A stretch of 64,000 bases of DNA from Ruegeria sp. PrR005 (GCF_010500245.1 NZ_JAAGOX010000055.1:124001-188000); one strand, 5' to 3'; positions 43,531-53,247 are shown, counted from the first letter of the stretch. Notes: a model not told the origin generated them from the letters alone. A program made the numbers and translations.

Positions 43531-43953
43531 CTATCGCCGCGAGAAATCTGTCCTCATTTCATAGGACTTGCGCGGACCCGATACGCTCCACCGCACCGAC
43601 CAGCGAGGCCAATTGGCAAAGTCGTAGGCCGTGTCATAGCTATCAGGCGCGCAGTCGTGATGATCTTCCGGCGTCGGTTGACCTAACGTTAAGTTATGGA
43701 AAAACCTGCCATCTTCGAAATAGATCGCGATCCGGCCCGGTGCCGAGCGCCATAGATACCGGCGCGTGCCACGCATGGGCGCCTGCCCGGGAACATGCAG
43801 CCTCACCTCCTCGTCATAGACAAATCCGGCTTCGCTGCGACGCAGCGTCGCGACCCCCTCGGCATGCAGCACCTGCCCCGCCAGCCGGTCGTTGATGACG
43901 CGGGTCAAAATCCACTCGCCCTCAAAGTCCTCGATCCGACGGGGTCCGCTCAT
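43531..43953 (-). CDS. DUF6314 family protein
   Basis: 140-residue cytoplasmic protein of the DUF6314 type. The family is a small beta-barrel, lipocalin-like fold; visible markers are DFEGEWILTRVINDRLAGQV, ATLRRSEAGFVYDEEVRLHV, RRYLWR and the C-terminal SVRWSVSGPRKSYEMRTDFS. No signal peptide is present. It is divergent from purB. No biochemical function is known to me. Confidence 0.78.
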   Translation of the reverse strand: MSGPRRIEDFEGEWILTRVINDRLAGQVLHAEGVATLRRSEAGFVYDEEVRLHVPGQAPMRGTRRYLWRSAPGRIAIYFEDGRFFHNLTLGQPTPEDHHDCAPDSYDTAYDFANWPRWSVRWSVSGPRKSYEMRTDFSRR

Positions 43954-44094
43954 GTGTTCCCCTCAGAGCCGTAAGGGACCGTCTTTGATCGGGCAAACCG
44001 TCTCATATCGCACCTCCTGCCTTGTCCCACGATGCGGCTGGGTCTATGACCCGCCACATCTGGTCCTGCCAATCACAAAAAGGTGTCGCTGCCA

Positions 44095-45399
44095 ATGATC
44101 CCCCGCTATTCCCGCCCCGAGATGGTTGCAATCTGGTCGCCCGAGACCAAGTTCAAGATCTGGTACGAGATCGAGGCCCATGCCTGTGACGCCATGGCCG
44201 ATCTGGGCGTGATCCCGCGCGAAAACGCCGAGGCCGTGTGGAAAGCCAAGGATGTGGAATTCGACGTCGCCCGCATCGACGAGATTGAGGCGGTCACCAA
44301 ACATGACGTCATCGCCTTTCTGACCCATCTGGCCGAACATGTCGGCAGCGAAGAGGCACGGTTCGTACATCAGGGCATGACCAGTTCGGACGTTCTGGAT
44401 ACCTGCCTGAACGTGCAGCTGGTCCGCGCCGCTGACCTGTTGCTTGTGGGTGTGGACAAGGTGCTCGCCGCGCTGAAAAAACGCGCATATGAACACAAGG
44501 ATACCGTCCGTGTGGGCCGCAGCCATGGCATCCATGCCGAACCCACCACCATGGGGCTGACATTCGCCCGTTTCTATGCCGAAATGGACCGCAACAAGAA
44601 CCGGCTGGAAAAGGCCCGTTGGGAAGTCGCCACCGGCGCCATCTCGGGCGCGGTAGGTACATTCGCCAATATTGACCCGGCGGTCGAAGAGCATGTCTGC
44701 GAGAAACTGGGCCTGCGACCCGAGCCGATCAGCACCCAGGTGATCCCGCGCGACCGCCACGCGATGTTCTTTGCCACGCTGGGCGTGATCGCAAGCTCGA
44801 TCGAGAATATCGCCATCGAGATCCGCCACATGCAGCGCACCGAAGTGCTGGAGGGCGCCGAGTTCTTCTCGATGGGGCAGAAAGGCTCTTCGGCCATGCC
44901 GCACAAGAAGAACCCGGTGCTGACCGAGAACCTGACCGGGCTGGCGCGTCTGGTGCGCATGGCAGTGATCCCCGCGATGGAAAACGTGGCGCTCTGGCAT
45001 GAACGCGACATTTCGCATTCCTCGGTCGAGCGCGGCATTGGCCCCGACGCCACCGTGACGCTGGATTTCGCCCTGCATCGTCTCGCCGGCGTGGTCGACA
45101 AGATGTTGATCTTCCCCGAGAACATGCTCGACAACATGAACAAGTTCCCCGGGTTGGTGATGAGCCAGCGCGTGCTGCTCGCCCTCACCCAGGCCGGGGT
45201 CAGCCGCGAGGACGCCTATGTCATGGTCCAGCGCAACGCGCTGAAGGTCTGGGAAGAGCGGGTCGATTTCCGTGAACAGCTCTTGGCCGATGCCGATGTG
45301 GTCGCTGCACTGGGCGAGGACGGCATCAACGAAAAATTCGACATGGGCTACCACACCAAACATGTCGACACGATCTTTGCCCGCGTTTTCGGTAAATGA
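44095..45399 (+). CDS. purB: Adenylosuccinate lyase
   Basis: Catalyses two fumarate-releasing steps in purine synthesis (SAICAR to AICAR and adenylosuccinate to AMP); 434 residues. The fumarase/aspartase superfamily signature is GSSAMPHKKNPVLTENLTG at about residues 265-283, with the catalytic Ser on its flexible loop and the catalytic His in GRSHGIHAEPTT. ATG 44095 gives the conserved MIPRYSRPEMVAIW start; a GTG at 44083 would add four residues. A palindrome without T-run (45408-45431) follows the stop. Confidence 0.96.
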   Translation: MIPRYSRPEMVAIWSPETKFKIWYEIEAHACDAMADLGVIPRENAEAVWKAKDVEFDVARIDEIEAVTKHDVIAFLTHLAEHVGSEEARFVHQGMTSSDVLDTCLNVQLVRAADLLLVGVDKVLAALKKRAYEHKDTVRVGRSHGIHAEPTTMGLTFARFYAEMDRNKNRLEKARWEVATGAISGAVGTFANIDPAVEEHVCEKLGLRPEPISTQVIPRDRHAMFFATLGVIASSIENIAIEIRHMQRTEVLEGAEFFSMGQKGSSAMPHKKNPVLTENLTGLARLVRMAVIPAMENVALWHERDISHSSVERGIGPDATVTLDFALHRLAGVVDKMLIFPENMLDNMNKFPGLVMSQRVLLALTQAGVSREDAYVMVQRNALKVWEERVDFREQLLADADVVAALGEDGINEKFDMGYHTKHVDTIFARVFGK

Positions 45400-45513
45400 T
45401 CCGGACCGGATCGGCCAGTGCTGGCCGATCCGACACATCCGCGTGAGCCCCTCTTTGACCAAACAGGAAGCTGCGCTACACTCCTCCTCAGTAAGCTATG
45501 GGAGGAGACCCTT

Positions 45514-45678
45514 ATGACCTTCAAGACTTTGACTTGCGCGGTGGTTCTGGCGATGGCGCCCCTTTCGGCGCTGGCCATGGGCTGTTCCAGCCGTGGCCAC
45601 GAGCAGACGCAATCCTGTGCCCCCGGCACCCAGTGGGATGCCGCCTCGCAAAGCTGCGTGCAGGTCGTCAACAGCTAA
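45514..45678 (+). CDS. Small exported Cys-containing protein
   Basis: 54-residue protein with a Sec signal (MTFKTLTCAVVLAMAPLSAL, cleaved near LAMG). The mature peptide of about 32 residues carries three Cys in MGCSSRGHEQTQSCAPGTQW and QSC, with an SC-x5-W-D-x5-C motif. GGAGGAG lies 6 nt before the ATG, a strong start. The next gene encodes a protein with the same motif. It may be disulfide-bonded in the periplasm; the function is unknown. Confidence 0.72.
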   Translation: MTFKTLTCAVVLAMAPLSALAMGCSSRGHEQTQSCAPGTQWDAASQSCVQVVNS

Positions 45679-45771
45679 GCGGTGCCATGCATCGCAATGC
45701 CAGGCGGGTGCGCGTCGCTGCACCCGACACGCAACTGGTGTGACTTTTTTTCTCGTTTCGGAGTATCCCCC

Positions 45772-46326
45772 ATGCGCCTCCTTCCCGTCATCGCCCTTGC
45801 CGCTGCCCTGCCTCTGAGCGCCTTTGCTGCCGGAAGCGACAGCGGCGGCGGTTCGACATGGACCAACCCACCCAAGGAGACGCAGACGACCAAATCCTGC
45901 AAGGGCGTGAAGGTCTGGGATGAAAAGACCGGCAAATGCGTCGCACCGAAGAATTCGTCACTGGACACCGACACGCTCTATGGCGCGGTTCGGGAACTGG
46001 CTTATGCCGGGCGCTACACCGATGCTCAGGGCGTCCTGGCGGCGATGCCCGACCAGTCGGATGACCGCGTCCTGACCTATTGGGGCTTCACCCATCGCAA
46101 GATGGGCGACCTGGACCGCGCTGCTTTCTATTATCAGGCCGCTATCCAAGCCAATCCCGACAACATCCTCGCCCGCAGCTATATGGGCCAGGGCTTTGTC
46201 GAAGAGGGCAAAACCGACCTTGCCATCGCCCAATGGCGCGAGATCAAGGCGCGCGGAGGTGAGGGAACCTGGGCCGAGGTCTCGCTGCGCGAGGCGATCC
46301 GCACCGGCCTGACATACCGTTACTGA
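45772..46326 (+). CDS. Exported TPR-like protein with a Cys-Trp-Asp-Cys motif
   Basis: 184-residue protein. A Sec signal (MRLLPVIALAAALPLSAFAA) is followed by a linker, then SCKGVKVWDEKTGKC (SC-x4-W-D-x5-C) and two to three tetratricopeptide-like helix pairs (VLTYWGFTHRKMGDLDRAAF, NILARSYMGQGFVEEGKTDL). GGAG lies 9 nt before ATG 45772. TPR proteins usually act as scaffolds for other proteins, here in the periplasm. The shared Cys motif with the upstream 54-residue protein suggests a common partner or a gene duplication of the motif region. Confidence 0.8.
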   Translation: MRLLPVIALAAALPLSAFAAGSDSGGGSTWTNPPKETQTTKSCKGVKVWDEKTGKCVAPKNSSLDTDTLYGAVRELAYAGRYTDAQGVLAAMPDQSDDRVLTYWGFTHRKMGDLDRAAFYYQAAIQANPDNILARSYMGQGFVEEGKTDLAIAQWREIKARGGEGTWAEVSLREAIRTGLTYRY

Positions 46327-46402
46327 TCATCACAGGTTTAGCGTTTCTTTACGCCCCCGGCGCTAACCTGACTGCGACTCTGATCATGGATGACGCAGAC
46401 AG

Positions 46403-47527
46403 ATGCAGGACCGAAATGCGCTGGCGCCCCTGGACGCCGAGATGTTTGACATCGACACTCCGCCCGCGCGGTTGACGCGCGGCGGTGTTGCGCGGCCCGA
46501 CGACGCCCCTCGCCGCGTTCCGCGCGCACTTTCCAATCTGGAAAAGGCGGCCGTTGTGGTACGTCTGCTGCTGAACGAAGGGGCCGACATTCCGCTGGAG
46601 GCATTGCCAGAAGACTTGCAGGCGCGCCTGATCAAGCAGATGGGCAGCATGGGCCTGGTCGATCGGGTGACGCTCGATGCGGTGGCCGAGGAATTCGCCG
46701 AGGCGCTCGAAGGGATTGGCCTCAGCTTTCCCCATGGGCTGGCAGGCGCCTTGTCTGCCATGGACGGCAAGATCAACCCGACCACCGCGGCGCGCCTGCG
46801 GCGCGAGGCAGGCGTGCGCCAGATGGGCGACCCCTGGCAACGTCTGCGCGCCCTGCCCCCAGAGGAACTCGCCGAAATCGCCGAGGCGGAAAGCACCGAG
46901 GTCGCCGCCGTTATGCTGTCCAAGCTCGATACCGCCAAGGCAGCGGCTCTGTTGGGGAAACTGCCTGGACCGGTGGCCCGGCGCATCACCTATGCCATCT
47001 CGCAGACAGGCAGGGTGACCCCCGAAGCGGTTGACAGGATCGGCTGGTCGCTGGCTGCGCAGATCGACGCACGGCCAATCCTGGCCTTTGCCGACCGGCC
47101 CGAAAAACGGGTGGGCAATATCCTCAACCAGTCGCCACAAACCACCCGTGATCAGGTCATGAGCGCGCTGGACGAAGAGGATGCCGCCTTTGCCGTCTCG
47201 GTGCGCAAGGTGCTGTTCACTTTTGCTGACATCCCCCGCCGCGTCGCCACGCGCGACGTGCCCGCCATCATCCGCGTCGCAGACCCTGATCAGCTGGTGA
47301 TCGCCCTGGCCGCCGCGACCGAAGGTGAAGAGGCCGCCGTGGCCGAGTTCCTTCTGAGCAACATGTCGGCCCGGATGGCAGACAACCTGCGCGACGAAAT
47401 CCGCGAACAGGGCAAGATCAAGCGTGTCGATGGCGAGGCCGCGATGACCGCACTGATCGCCGGGATTCGAACGCTGGAAGAGGAAGGCGCGCTGAAATTG
47501 ATCGACCCCGACGAAGAAGAGAGCTGA
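46403..47527 (+). CDS. Solitary FliG-like protein
   Basis: 374-residue protein matching the flagellar motor switch protein FliG in all three parts: N-terminal LSNLEKAAVVVRLL (about 43-56), the armadillo-like middle domain (VAAVMLSKLDTAKAAALLGK, about 167-186), and the C-terminal domain with NMSARMADNLRDEI (about 320-333) and the final IRTLEEEGALKLI. The EHPQ motif of the middle domain is replaced (ESTE), and the torque helix normally containing two Asp before Arg is changed (RRVATRDVPAIIR). No flagellar gene is adjacent. It could be a motor protein in a strain with split flagellar loci, or a paralogue with another role. Confidence 0.75.
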   Translation: MQDRNALAPLDAEMFDIDTPPARLTRGGVARPDDAPRRVPRALSNLEKAAVVVRLLLNEGADIPLEALPEDLQARLIKQMGSMGLVDRVTLDAVAEEFAEALEGIGLSFPHGLAGALSAMDGKINPTTAARLRREAGVRQMGDPWQRLRALPPEELAEIAEAESTEVAAVMLSKLDTAKAAALLGKLPGPVARRITYAISQTGRVTPEAVDRIGWSLAAQIDARPILAFADRPEKRVGNILNQSPQTTRDQVMSALDEEDAAFAVSVRKVLFTFADIPRRVATRDVPAIIRVADPDQLVIALAAATEGEEAAVAEFLLSNMSARMADNLRDEIREQGKIKRVDGEAAMTALIAGIRTLEEEGALKLIDPDEEES

Positions 47528-47623
47528 GCACCCGCGCACAGCGGCCATGGACAGTGGGCGGCGCCGCCGCTATCAGCTTCACATGTTCAGCGATTTAGCT
47601 TTCCCGGCCCGGAGCGCCGCCCG

Positions 47624-48478
47624 ATGAGCCAGTCTTCCCGCCAGGCCATCGTCTATATGGTGCTCGCCATCCTTTTCTTCACGCTGATGGACGCGTCGGT
47701 CAAGGCACTGGCGCCGCGCATCGGCGTGATACCCTCTCTCTGGGCGCGTTACACCGGCCAGATGGTGCTGGTTCTGGTGCTGGTCCTGCCGCGGCTGCGC
47801 CGCGTCGCGCGTACGAAATACCCGCGCCTGCAACTGTTGCGGTCTCTGATGCTGATGGGCGCGACCTGGTTCTTCTTCATCGGTATCAGCCGCATCCCCC
47901 TGACCGATGCCAGCGCGCTAATGGCGGTCAACCCGATGCTGATCACCCTCGGCGCGGCGCTGTTCCTGGGCGAGGCGCTCGGCCCGCGGCGCATCCTTGG
48001 CATCGCCATCGCGATGGTCGGGGCGCTGATCGTCCTGCGACCGGGCACGGGCCTGTTCCAACCTGCCGCCCTGTTCCCGCTGGCCGCTGCCGCCTGCTAC
48101 TCGACCTATGCGCTGCTTACCCGCCGCGTCGGCCCGGACGAGGATGTCTGGACCTCGCTGCTCTATACCGGACTGGTCGGCACCATCATCCTCAGTCTCA
48201 TCGTTCCACCATATTGGCAGACACCAGACACGGTCGGATGGGGCCTGATCGTGCTGGTCGTTGGGTTCGGCACCATGGGTCAGCTCAGCCTCATCCGCGC
48301 CTTTTCGCAGGGTGAGGCGGCCATGCTGGCCCCCTATGCCTATTGCGGCCTGGGTTTCGCCGCTGTCTGGAGCGCTGTATTTTTTGGCGAATATCCTGAT
48401 ATCTGGACTGTCCTGGGCGCGCTTGTGATCGCGGGGGCGGGCCTATATGTGTGGCATCGCGAAATGCACAGCCGGTAA
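47624..48478 (+). CDS. EamA/DMT family transporter
   Basis: Inner-membrane drug/metabolite transporter-type permease, 284 residues with ten predicted helices in two EamA repeats. The repeats are visible as ILFFTLMDASVKALAPRIGV followed by LTDASALMAVNPMLITLGAA in the first half, and FGTMGQLSLIRAFSQGEAAM then LAPYAYCGLGFAAVWSAVFF in the second. These proteins export or import amino acids, nucleotides or other metabolites; specificity is not predictable. The acyltransferase gene follows after 9 bp, so they are co-transcribed. Confidence 0.88.
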   Translation: MSQSSRQAIVYMVLAILFFTLMDASVKALAPRIGVIPSLWARYTGQMVLVLVLVLPRLRRVARTKYPRLQLLRSLMLMGATWFFFIGISRIPLTDASALMAVNPMLITLGAALFLGEALGPRRILGIAIAMVGALIVLRPGTGLFQPAALFPLAAAACYSTYALLTRRVGPDEDVWTSLLYTGLVGTIILSLIVPPYWQTPDTVGWGLIVLVVGFGTMGQLSLIRAFSQGEAAMLAPYAYCGLGFAAVWSAVFFGEYPDIWTVLGALVIAGAGLYVWHREMHSR

Positions 48479-48487
48479 GAGACCCCG

Positions 48488-49414
48488 ATGCCCCTGGAAA
48501 AATCCGAACTCAGCCGTGGCGCGCGCGCGTCCTATTATGCCCAATACCTGGTGCTGCGCGGACTGATCGGCGGCATGCGGTTGCTGCCCTATGACACGCG
48601 GATCGCCGCCATGGGCCGGTTGATGAGCGGACTCGGGCCGCTGGTGGGATTCAGCAAGCGTATCCGCGACAACCTTGCGCTAACCTGCCCCGACCTGCCC
48701 GAGACCGAGGTTCGTCGCCTGTGCCGCGCCGTGCCGGACAATGCGGGACGCGCAATCATGGAGCATTTCTCGCCAGAAGGCTTCACTCGGCGCCAGAAAG
48801 GCGCCGAAATCACCGGCCCCGGCATTGCCGCCTTCGATGCTGCGGTTGCAGCGGGCAAGCCGGTAATGATGATCACTGCCCATTTCGGCCATTACCTCGC
48901 AGCGCGCGTCGCATTGCAGGCCCGAGGCGGCAAACCGATTGGTTGCCTCTATCGCCGCATGGCCAACCCCTATTTCAACGAGATCTACGTAGACGCTTTT
49001 CACAAGACCGGCGAGCCGATGTTCGAACAGGGACGGCGCGGTATGATGGAAATGGTCCGGTCTCTGAAACAGGGTGGGATCATCGCCATCGTCTCGGATC
49101 TGCACGCTCATGGCGGCGAGCAACTGACTTTCTTTGGTCAAACTGCGGTCACTTCGGTTCTGAATGCAGAACTGGCCCTGAAATACGATGCGGTGATGAT
49201 CCCCTGCTACGCGGTACGCAAGCCCAACGGGCTGGATTTCGAGATCGTTCTGCACAACCCCGTGCCTCATACCGACGCCACCACAATGACCCAGTTCATC
49301 AACGATGACCTGGAGAAGATGGTGCGCCAACACATGGGGCAATGGTTCTGGATCCACCGCCGCTGGAAACTCTGGCTCGACGCCGAACCCCAGCCGACAA
49401 CGGATGCCGCCTGA
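48488..49414 (+). CDS. LpxL/HtrB-like lysophospholipid acyltransferase family protein
   Basis: 308-residue membrane-associated acyltransferase-like protein related to lipid A late acyltransferases. Family segments are PVMMITAHFGHYLAARVALQ, IGCLYRRMANPYFNEIYVDA, and the C-terminal QWFWIHRRWKLW. The catalytic HX4(D/E) motif is incomplete: after His132 (HFGHYL) the acidic residue is Leu137. The enzyme may therefore be inactive or use another residue. It follows the DMT transporter gene by 9 bp and ends next to the convergent DUF1223 gene. Confidence 0.82.
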   Translation: MPLEKSELSRGARASYYAQYLVLRGLIGGMRLLPYDTRIAAMGRLMSGLGPLVGFSKRIRDNLALTCPDLPETEVRRLCRAVPDNAGRAIMEHFSPEGFTRRQKGAEITGPGIAAFDAAVAAGKPVMMITAHFGHYLAARVALQARGGKPIGCLYRRMANPYFNEIYVDAFHKTGEPMFEQGRRGMMEMVRSLKQGGIIAIVSDLHAHGGEQLTFFGQTAVTSVLNAELALKYDAVMIPCYAVRKPNGLDFEIVLHNPVPHTDATTMTQFINDDLEKMVRQHMGQWFWIHRRWKLWLDAEPQPTTDAA

Positions 49415-50122
49415 TCACTTGACCCGCGCCGCGGCCAGGATTGGACCGGCGCCAGCCTGCTGCACCAGCACCACCGCCGGCAGGTCACCTTCGGCCGGGA
49501 CGATCAGGTCCATCTGCGACCGGCCATCCCAGCGGCCCACGACGCTCAGGCTTTCGACCACATTGGCATAGTCCAGGTCGCGCCCCGCAAGCTCACCGCG
49601 TTTGATCGACGCGTGGCGCAGCGGCGTATAGCGGATCAATTGCACCACATGGTCCCCTGCAACACTGTCCCCGGACGGAGCCAGCGAAACCGATAGTGTT
49701 TGCCCGACGCGCGCCACCGAAAGATCGACCAGTGCAGGCTGTTTCTTGTGCGCTTCGATCAGCGACAACACGTCAGGCTCGCGCGCGCCTACCACGTCCT
49801 CAACCCCTTGCACGACCATCTGTGGGGTATAGATCATCGAGCGCCCGCCGGACCGGGCATAGGCCTGCTGCCGCAAGGTATGGGCCGGACTGGCAAAGGC
49901 ATCCTTCCAACCGATGTAATCCCAATAGTCCACATGTAATGCCAGCCCGATCACGTCGTCGCGCGCTGCCAGCCGATGCATGATCGCGTCTGCGGGCGGG
50001 CACGATGAGCATCCTTGCGAGGTGAACAGTTCCACCACGACCGGTTGCTCGGCCCTGGCAATACCTGACACGGCCAGTGCCGTCAGCATGGTCAGCGCAA
50101 GGCGCAGGGCGGCAGTTTTCAT
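49415..50122 (-). CDS. DUF1223 thioredoxin-fold exported protein
   Basis: 235-residue protein of the DUF1223 (COG5429) family. It has a Sec signal (MKTAALRLALTMLTALAVSG, cleaved near ARAEQ). The thioredoxin-like domain opens VVVELFTSQGCSSCPPADAI, with a CxxC redox pair, followed by ALHVDYWDYIGWKDAFASPA and TPQMVVQG with the cis-Pro loop. It is therefore likely a periplasmic disulfide-active protein. ATG at 50122 starts the signal peptide. It is divergent from acnA across a 252-bp region that carries a strong inverted repeat. Confidence 0.87.
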   Translation of the reverse strand: MKTAALRLALTMLTALAVSGIARAEQPVVVELFTSQGCSSCPPADAIMHRLAARDDVIGLALHVDYWDYIGWKDAFASPAHTLRQQAYARSGGRSMIYTPQMVVQGVEDVVGAREPDVLSLIEAHKKQPALVDLSVARVGQTLSVSLAPSGDSVAGDHVVQLIRYTPLRHASIKRGELAGRDLDYANVVESLSVVGRWDGRSQMDLIVPAEGDLPAVVLVQQAGAGPILAAARVK

Positions 50123-50220
50123 GGCCTGTTGTCTTTCCTGTTCAAGTGACCTCTCTGTAACCCTACGCCGGGCCTCATCACGAAGCCAATCAAGGATGCT
50201 TGAGCGTTCAACACGAAATT

Positions 50221-50270
50221 GTATACCGTTGCATGCAGCGTATTGCGACCCCATGTGTGCAATGGTATAC
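50221..50270. promoter_or_regulatory. Large inverted repeat upstream of acnA
   Basis: GTATACCGTTGCA (50221-50233) and TGCAATGGTATAC (50258-50270) are 13-bp inverted arms with one mismatch, separated by 24 bp, about 105 bp before the acnA start. GTATAC-centred sites are typical of GntR-family dimers. It is most likely an operator for acnA or the divergent gene; the regulator is unknown. Confidence 0.6.
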
Positions 50271-50374
50271 CATAATTGACGCACCCCCCGTCTTGGTGCT
50301 TGAACACAAGGCGGGCGTGATGCAGATAACCCGCAGCGAATCCCATTTCCACGTTCCTTCAGAGGGAGGCCAAG

Positions 50375-53065
50375 ATGCCCATCACAGTCGGACAGGATAC
50401 CGCCAAGACGCGCCGCACGCTCAGCGTCAATGGCAAATCCATTTCCTATTACTCCATTCCCGCCGCGACCGAAGCCGGTCTTGGCGATTTCTCGAACCTT
50501 CCCGCCTCGCTGAAGGTGGTGCTGGAAAACATGCTGCGGTTCGAGGATGGCGGTTTCTCGGTCTCGGTCGAGGACATCAAGGCATTCGCCGAATGGGGCG
50601 CCAAGGGTGGCAAGAACCCGCGCGAAATTGCCTATCGTCCGGCCCGCGTGCTGATGCAGGACTTTACCGGCGTGCCTGCCGTGGTCGACCTGGCCGCGAT
50701 GCGTGACGGGATCAAGGGCCTGGGTGGCGACGCGCAGAAGATCAACCCGCTGAACCCCGTCGACCTCGTCATCGACCACTCGGTCATGATCGACGAGTTC
50801 GGCAACCCGCGCGCCTTCCAGATGAATGTGGACCGCGAGTACGAGCGGAACCTCGAACGTTACACCTTCCTGAAATGGGGCCAGAACGCGTTCAACAACT
50901 TCCGCGTTGTGCCGCCGGGCACCGGCATCTGCCACCAGGTCAACGTCGAATACCTGGCACAGACCGTCTGGACCGACACCGACCAGAACGGTGACACCGT
51001 CGCCTATCCCGACACGCTGGTCGGCACCGACAGCCATACCACCATGGTCAACGGCCTGGCCGTTCTGGGCTGGGGTGTGGGCGGTATCGAGGCCGAGGCC
51101 GCGATGCTGGGCCAGCCGATCTCAATGCTGATCCCCGAGGTTGTCGGCTTCAAGCTGACCGGCGAGATGGTCGAAGGCACCACCGCCACCGACCTGGTGC
51201 TGAAAGTGGTCGAAATGCTGCGCAAGCACGGCGTGGTCGGCAAGTTCGTCGAATTCTATGGCCCCGGCCTCGACAAACTGCCCCTGCCAGACCGTTCGAC
51301 CATCGCGAACATGGCGCCCGAATACGGCGCGACTTGCGGTTTCTTCCCGATCGACGACGAGACCCTGCGTTACCTGCGCCAGACCGGCCGCGACGAGGAC
51401 CGCATCGCACTGGTCGAAGCCTATGCCAAGGAGAACGGTTTCTGGCGCGGCGCCAACTATGCGCCGGTCTACAGCTCGACGCTGGAACTGGATATGGGCA
51501 CCATCGTGCCCGCGATCTCGGGTCCGAAGCGCCCGCAGGACTACCTGCCGCTGACCGGTGCCAAGTCCGCGTTTGCCCGCGAAATGACCGAGACCTTCAA
51601 GCGCCCGGCCGACAAGGAAGTCGCCGTCGAAGGCGAGGATTACACCATGTCCTCGGGCAAGGTCGTGATCGCCTCGATCACCTCCTGCACCAACACCTCG
51701 AACCCCTATGTGCTGATCGGCGCCGGTCTGGTTGCCCGCAAGGCGCGTGAACTGGGCCTGAACCGCAAGCCGTGGGTCAAGACCTCGCTGGCCCCCGGCA
51801 GCCAGGTTGTGACCGAGTATCTGGAGGCCGCTGGCCTGCAAGAGGATCTGGATGCCATCGGCTTCAACCTCGTGGGTTATGGCTGCACCACCTGCATTGG
51901 CAACTCCGGCCCGCTGCAACCCGAGATCTCCAAGGCGATCAACGAGGGCGACCTTGTTGCCACCGCCGTTCTCTCGGGCAACCGCAACTTCGAAGGACGC
52001 ATCAGCCCCGATGTGCGCGCCAACTATCTGGCCTCGCCGCCGCTGGTCGTCGCCTATGCGCTGGCCGGTGACATGAACATCGACCTGACCAGCGAGCCGC
52101 TCGGCACCTCGAAGGATGGGCAGCCGGTTTACCTGAAAGACATCTGGCCCACCAACAAGGAAATCGCCGACCTGGTGCACGCCACCGTGACGCGCGAGGC
52201 GTTCCTCAAGAAATACGCCGACGTGTTCAAGGGCGATGCCAAATGGCAGGCGGTCGAGACCACCGACAGCGAGACCTACGACTGGCCCGCGACCTCGACC
52301 TATATCCAGAACCCGCCCTACTTCCAGGGCATGTCCCCTGAAAAGGGTGAGATCACCAATATCGAGGGGGCCCGCGTTCTGGCCATTCTCGGCGACATGA
52401 TCACCACTGACCACATCTCGCCCGCCGGTTCGTTCAAGGTTGACACCCCGGCAGGCAAGTACCTGACCGAGCGCCAGGTTCAGCCGCGCGAGTTCAACTC
52501 CTATGGCTCGCGCCGCGGCAACCACGAGGTGATGATGCGCGGCACATTCGCCAACATCCGCATCAAGAACGAGATGCTGGACGGTGTCGAGGGCGGCTTT
52601 ACCAAGGGCCCCGATGGCGCGCAGACCTCGATCTACGACGCCTCTATGGCCTACCAAGAGGCCGGAATTCCGCTGGTGATTTTTGCCGGCAAGGAATACG
52701 GCGCTGGTTCGTCGCGCGATTGGGCGGCCAAGGGCACCGCACTGCTGGGCGTCAAGGCCGTGATCGCCGAAAGCTTCGAGCGTATCCACCGCTCGAACCT
52801 GGTTGGCATGGGCGTCATCCCGTTCGAGTTCACCGGCGGTGACACCCGTCAGTCGCTAGGCTTGAAAGGCGATGAAACCGTCTCGATCCGTGGTCTGGAC
52901 ACGATCCAGCCGCTTCAGACCGTGCCTTGCGACATCACCTATGCCGATGGCAGCAGCAGGACGATCGAGGTCAAGTGCCGGATCGATACCGCGCCCGAGA
53001 TCGAGTACATCGAAAATGGCGGCGTGTTGCACTACGTGCTGCGCAACCTTGCCAAGGCCAGCTGA
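50375..53065 (+). CDS. acnA: Aconitate hydratase A
   Basis: TCA-cycle enzyme that isomerises citrate to isocitrate through cis-aconitate; 896 residues, the usual AcnA/IRP1 length. The three 4Fe-4S ligand Cys are in [10 protein letters not shown] and [25 protein letters not shown] and the C-terminal swivel motif [13 protein letters not shown], plus [15 protein letters not shown], are conserved. ATG at 50375 follows GAGGGAGG by 7 nt. It is monocistronic with a strong terminator. In iron-poor cells, such proteins can also bind RNA, which cannot be told here. Confidence 0.97.
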   Translation: MPITVGQDTAKTRRTLSVNGKSISYYSIPAATEAGLGDFSNLPASLKVVLENMLRFEDGGFSVSVEDIKAFAEWGAKGGKNPREIAYRPARVLMQDFTGVPAVVDLAAMRDGIKGLGGDAQKINPLNPVDLVIDHSVMIDEFGNPRAFQMNVDREYERNLERYTFLKWGQNAFNNFRVVPPGTGICHQVNVEYLAQTVWTDTDQNGDTVAYPDTLVGTDSHTTMVNGLAVLGWGVGGIEAEAAMLGQPISMLIPEVVGFKLTGEMVEGTTATDLVLKVVEMLRKHGVVGKFVEFYGPGLDKLPLPDRSTIANMAPEYGATCGFFPIDDETLRYLRQTGRDEDRIALVEAYAKENGFWRGANYAPVYSSTLELDMGTIVPAISGPKRPQDYLPLTGAKSAFAREMTETFKRPADKEVAVEGEDYTMSSGKVVIASITSCTNTSNPYVLIGAGLVARKARELGLNRKPWVKTSLAPGSQVVTEYLEAAGLQEDLDAIGFNLVGYGCTTCIGNSGPLQPEISKAINEGDLVATAVLSGNRNFEGRISPDVRANYLASPPLVVAYALAGDMNIDLTSEPLGTSKDGQPVYLKDIWPTNKEIADLVHATVTREAFLKKYADVFKGDAKWQAVETTDSETYDWPATSTYIQNPPYFQGMSPEKGEITNIEGARVLAILGDMITTDHISPAGSFKVDTPAGKYLTERQVQPREFNSYGSRRGNHEVMMRGTFANIRIKNEMLDGVEGGFTKGPDGAQTSIYDASMAYQEAGIPLVIFAGKEYGAGSSRDWAAKGTALLGVKAVIAESFERIHRSNLVGMGVIPFEFTGGDTRQSLGLKGDETVSIRGLDTIQPLQTVPCDITYADGSSRTIEVKCRIDTAPEIEYIENGGVLHYVLRNLAKAS

Positions 53066-53090
53066 TCCAGAGCTGCACAGTCAAACAACA

Positions 53091-53119
53091 AGGGCGCCCT
53101 AAGGGGCGCCCTTTTCTTT
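53091..53119 (+). terminator. Terminator of acnA
   Basis: A perfect 9-bp stem AGGGCGCCC / GGGCGCCCT (53091-53099 with 53104-53112), 4-nt loop, then TTTCTTT. Confidence 0.88.
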
Positions 53120-53247
53120 TCAGCGTGCCCCGCGCCTCGACCTCGGCGCGCTGTGACAGCGGTATCTCAGCTCAGACTTTCAAACACGGAGCTGTTCAGT
53201 TTTTCTTAATCGATTGCTCTGATCCTGCGCCTATACGGGAGACCTGG

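Noticed and set aside
45408-45431. Hairpin after purB as an intrinsic terminator
   Set aside because: The 11-bp palindrome is strong, but no T-run follows on either strand, so termination is not supported.
46334-46369. Imperfect inverted repeat AGGTTTAGCG / CGCTAACCT between the TPR gene and the FliG-like gene as an operator
   Set aside because: It has a bulge and a long loop and could equally be a weak terminator; there is too little to support either call.
51122-52789. Minus-strand open frame of 555 codons opposite acnA
   Set aside because: Antisense of a certain gene; biased composition mirrors the acnA codon pattern.
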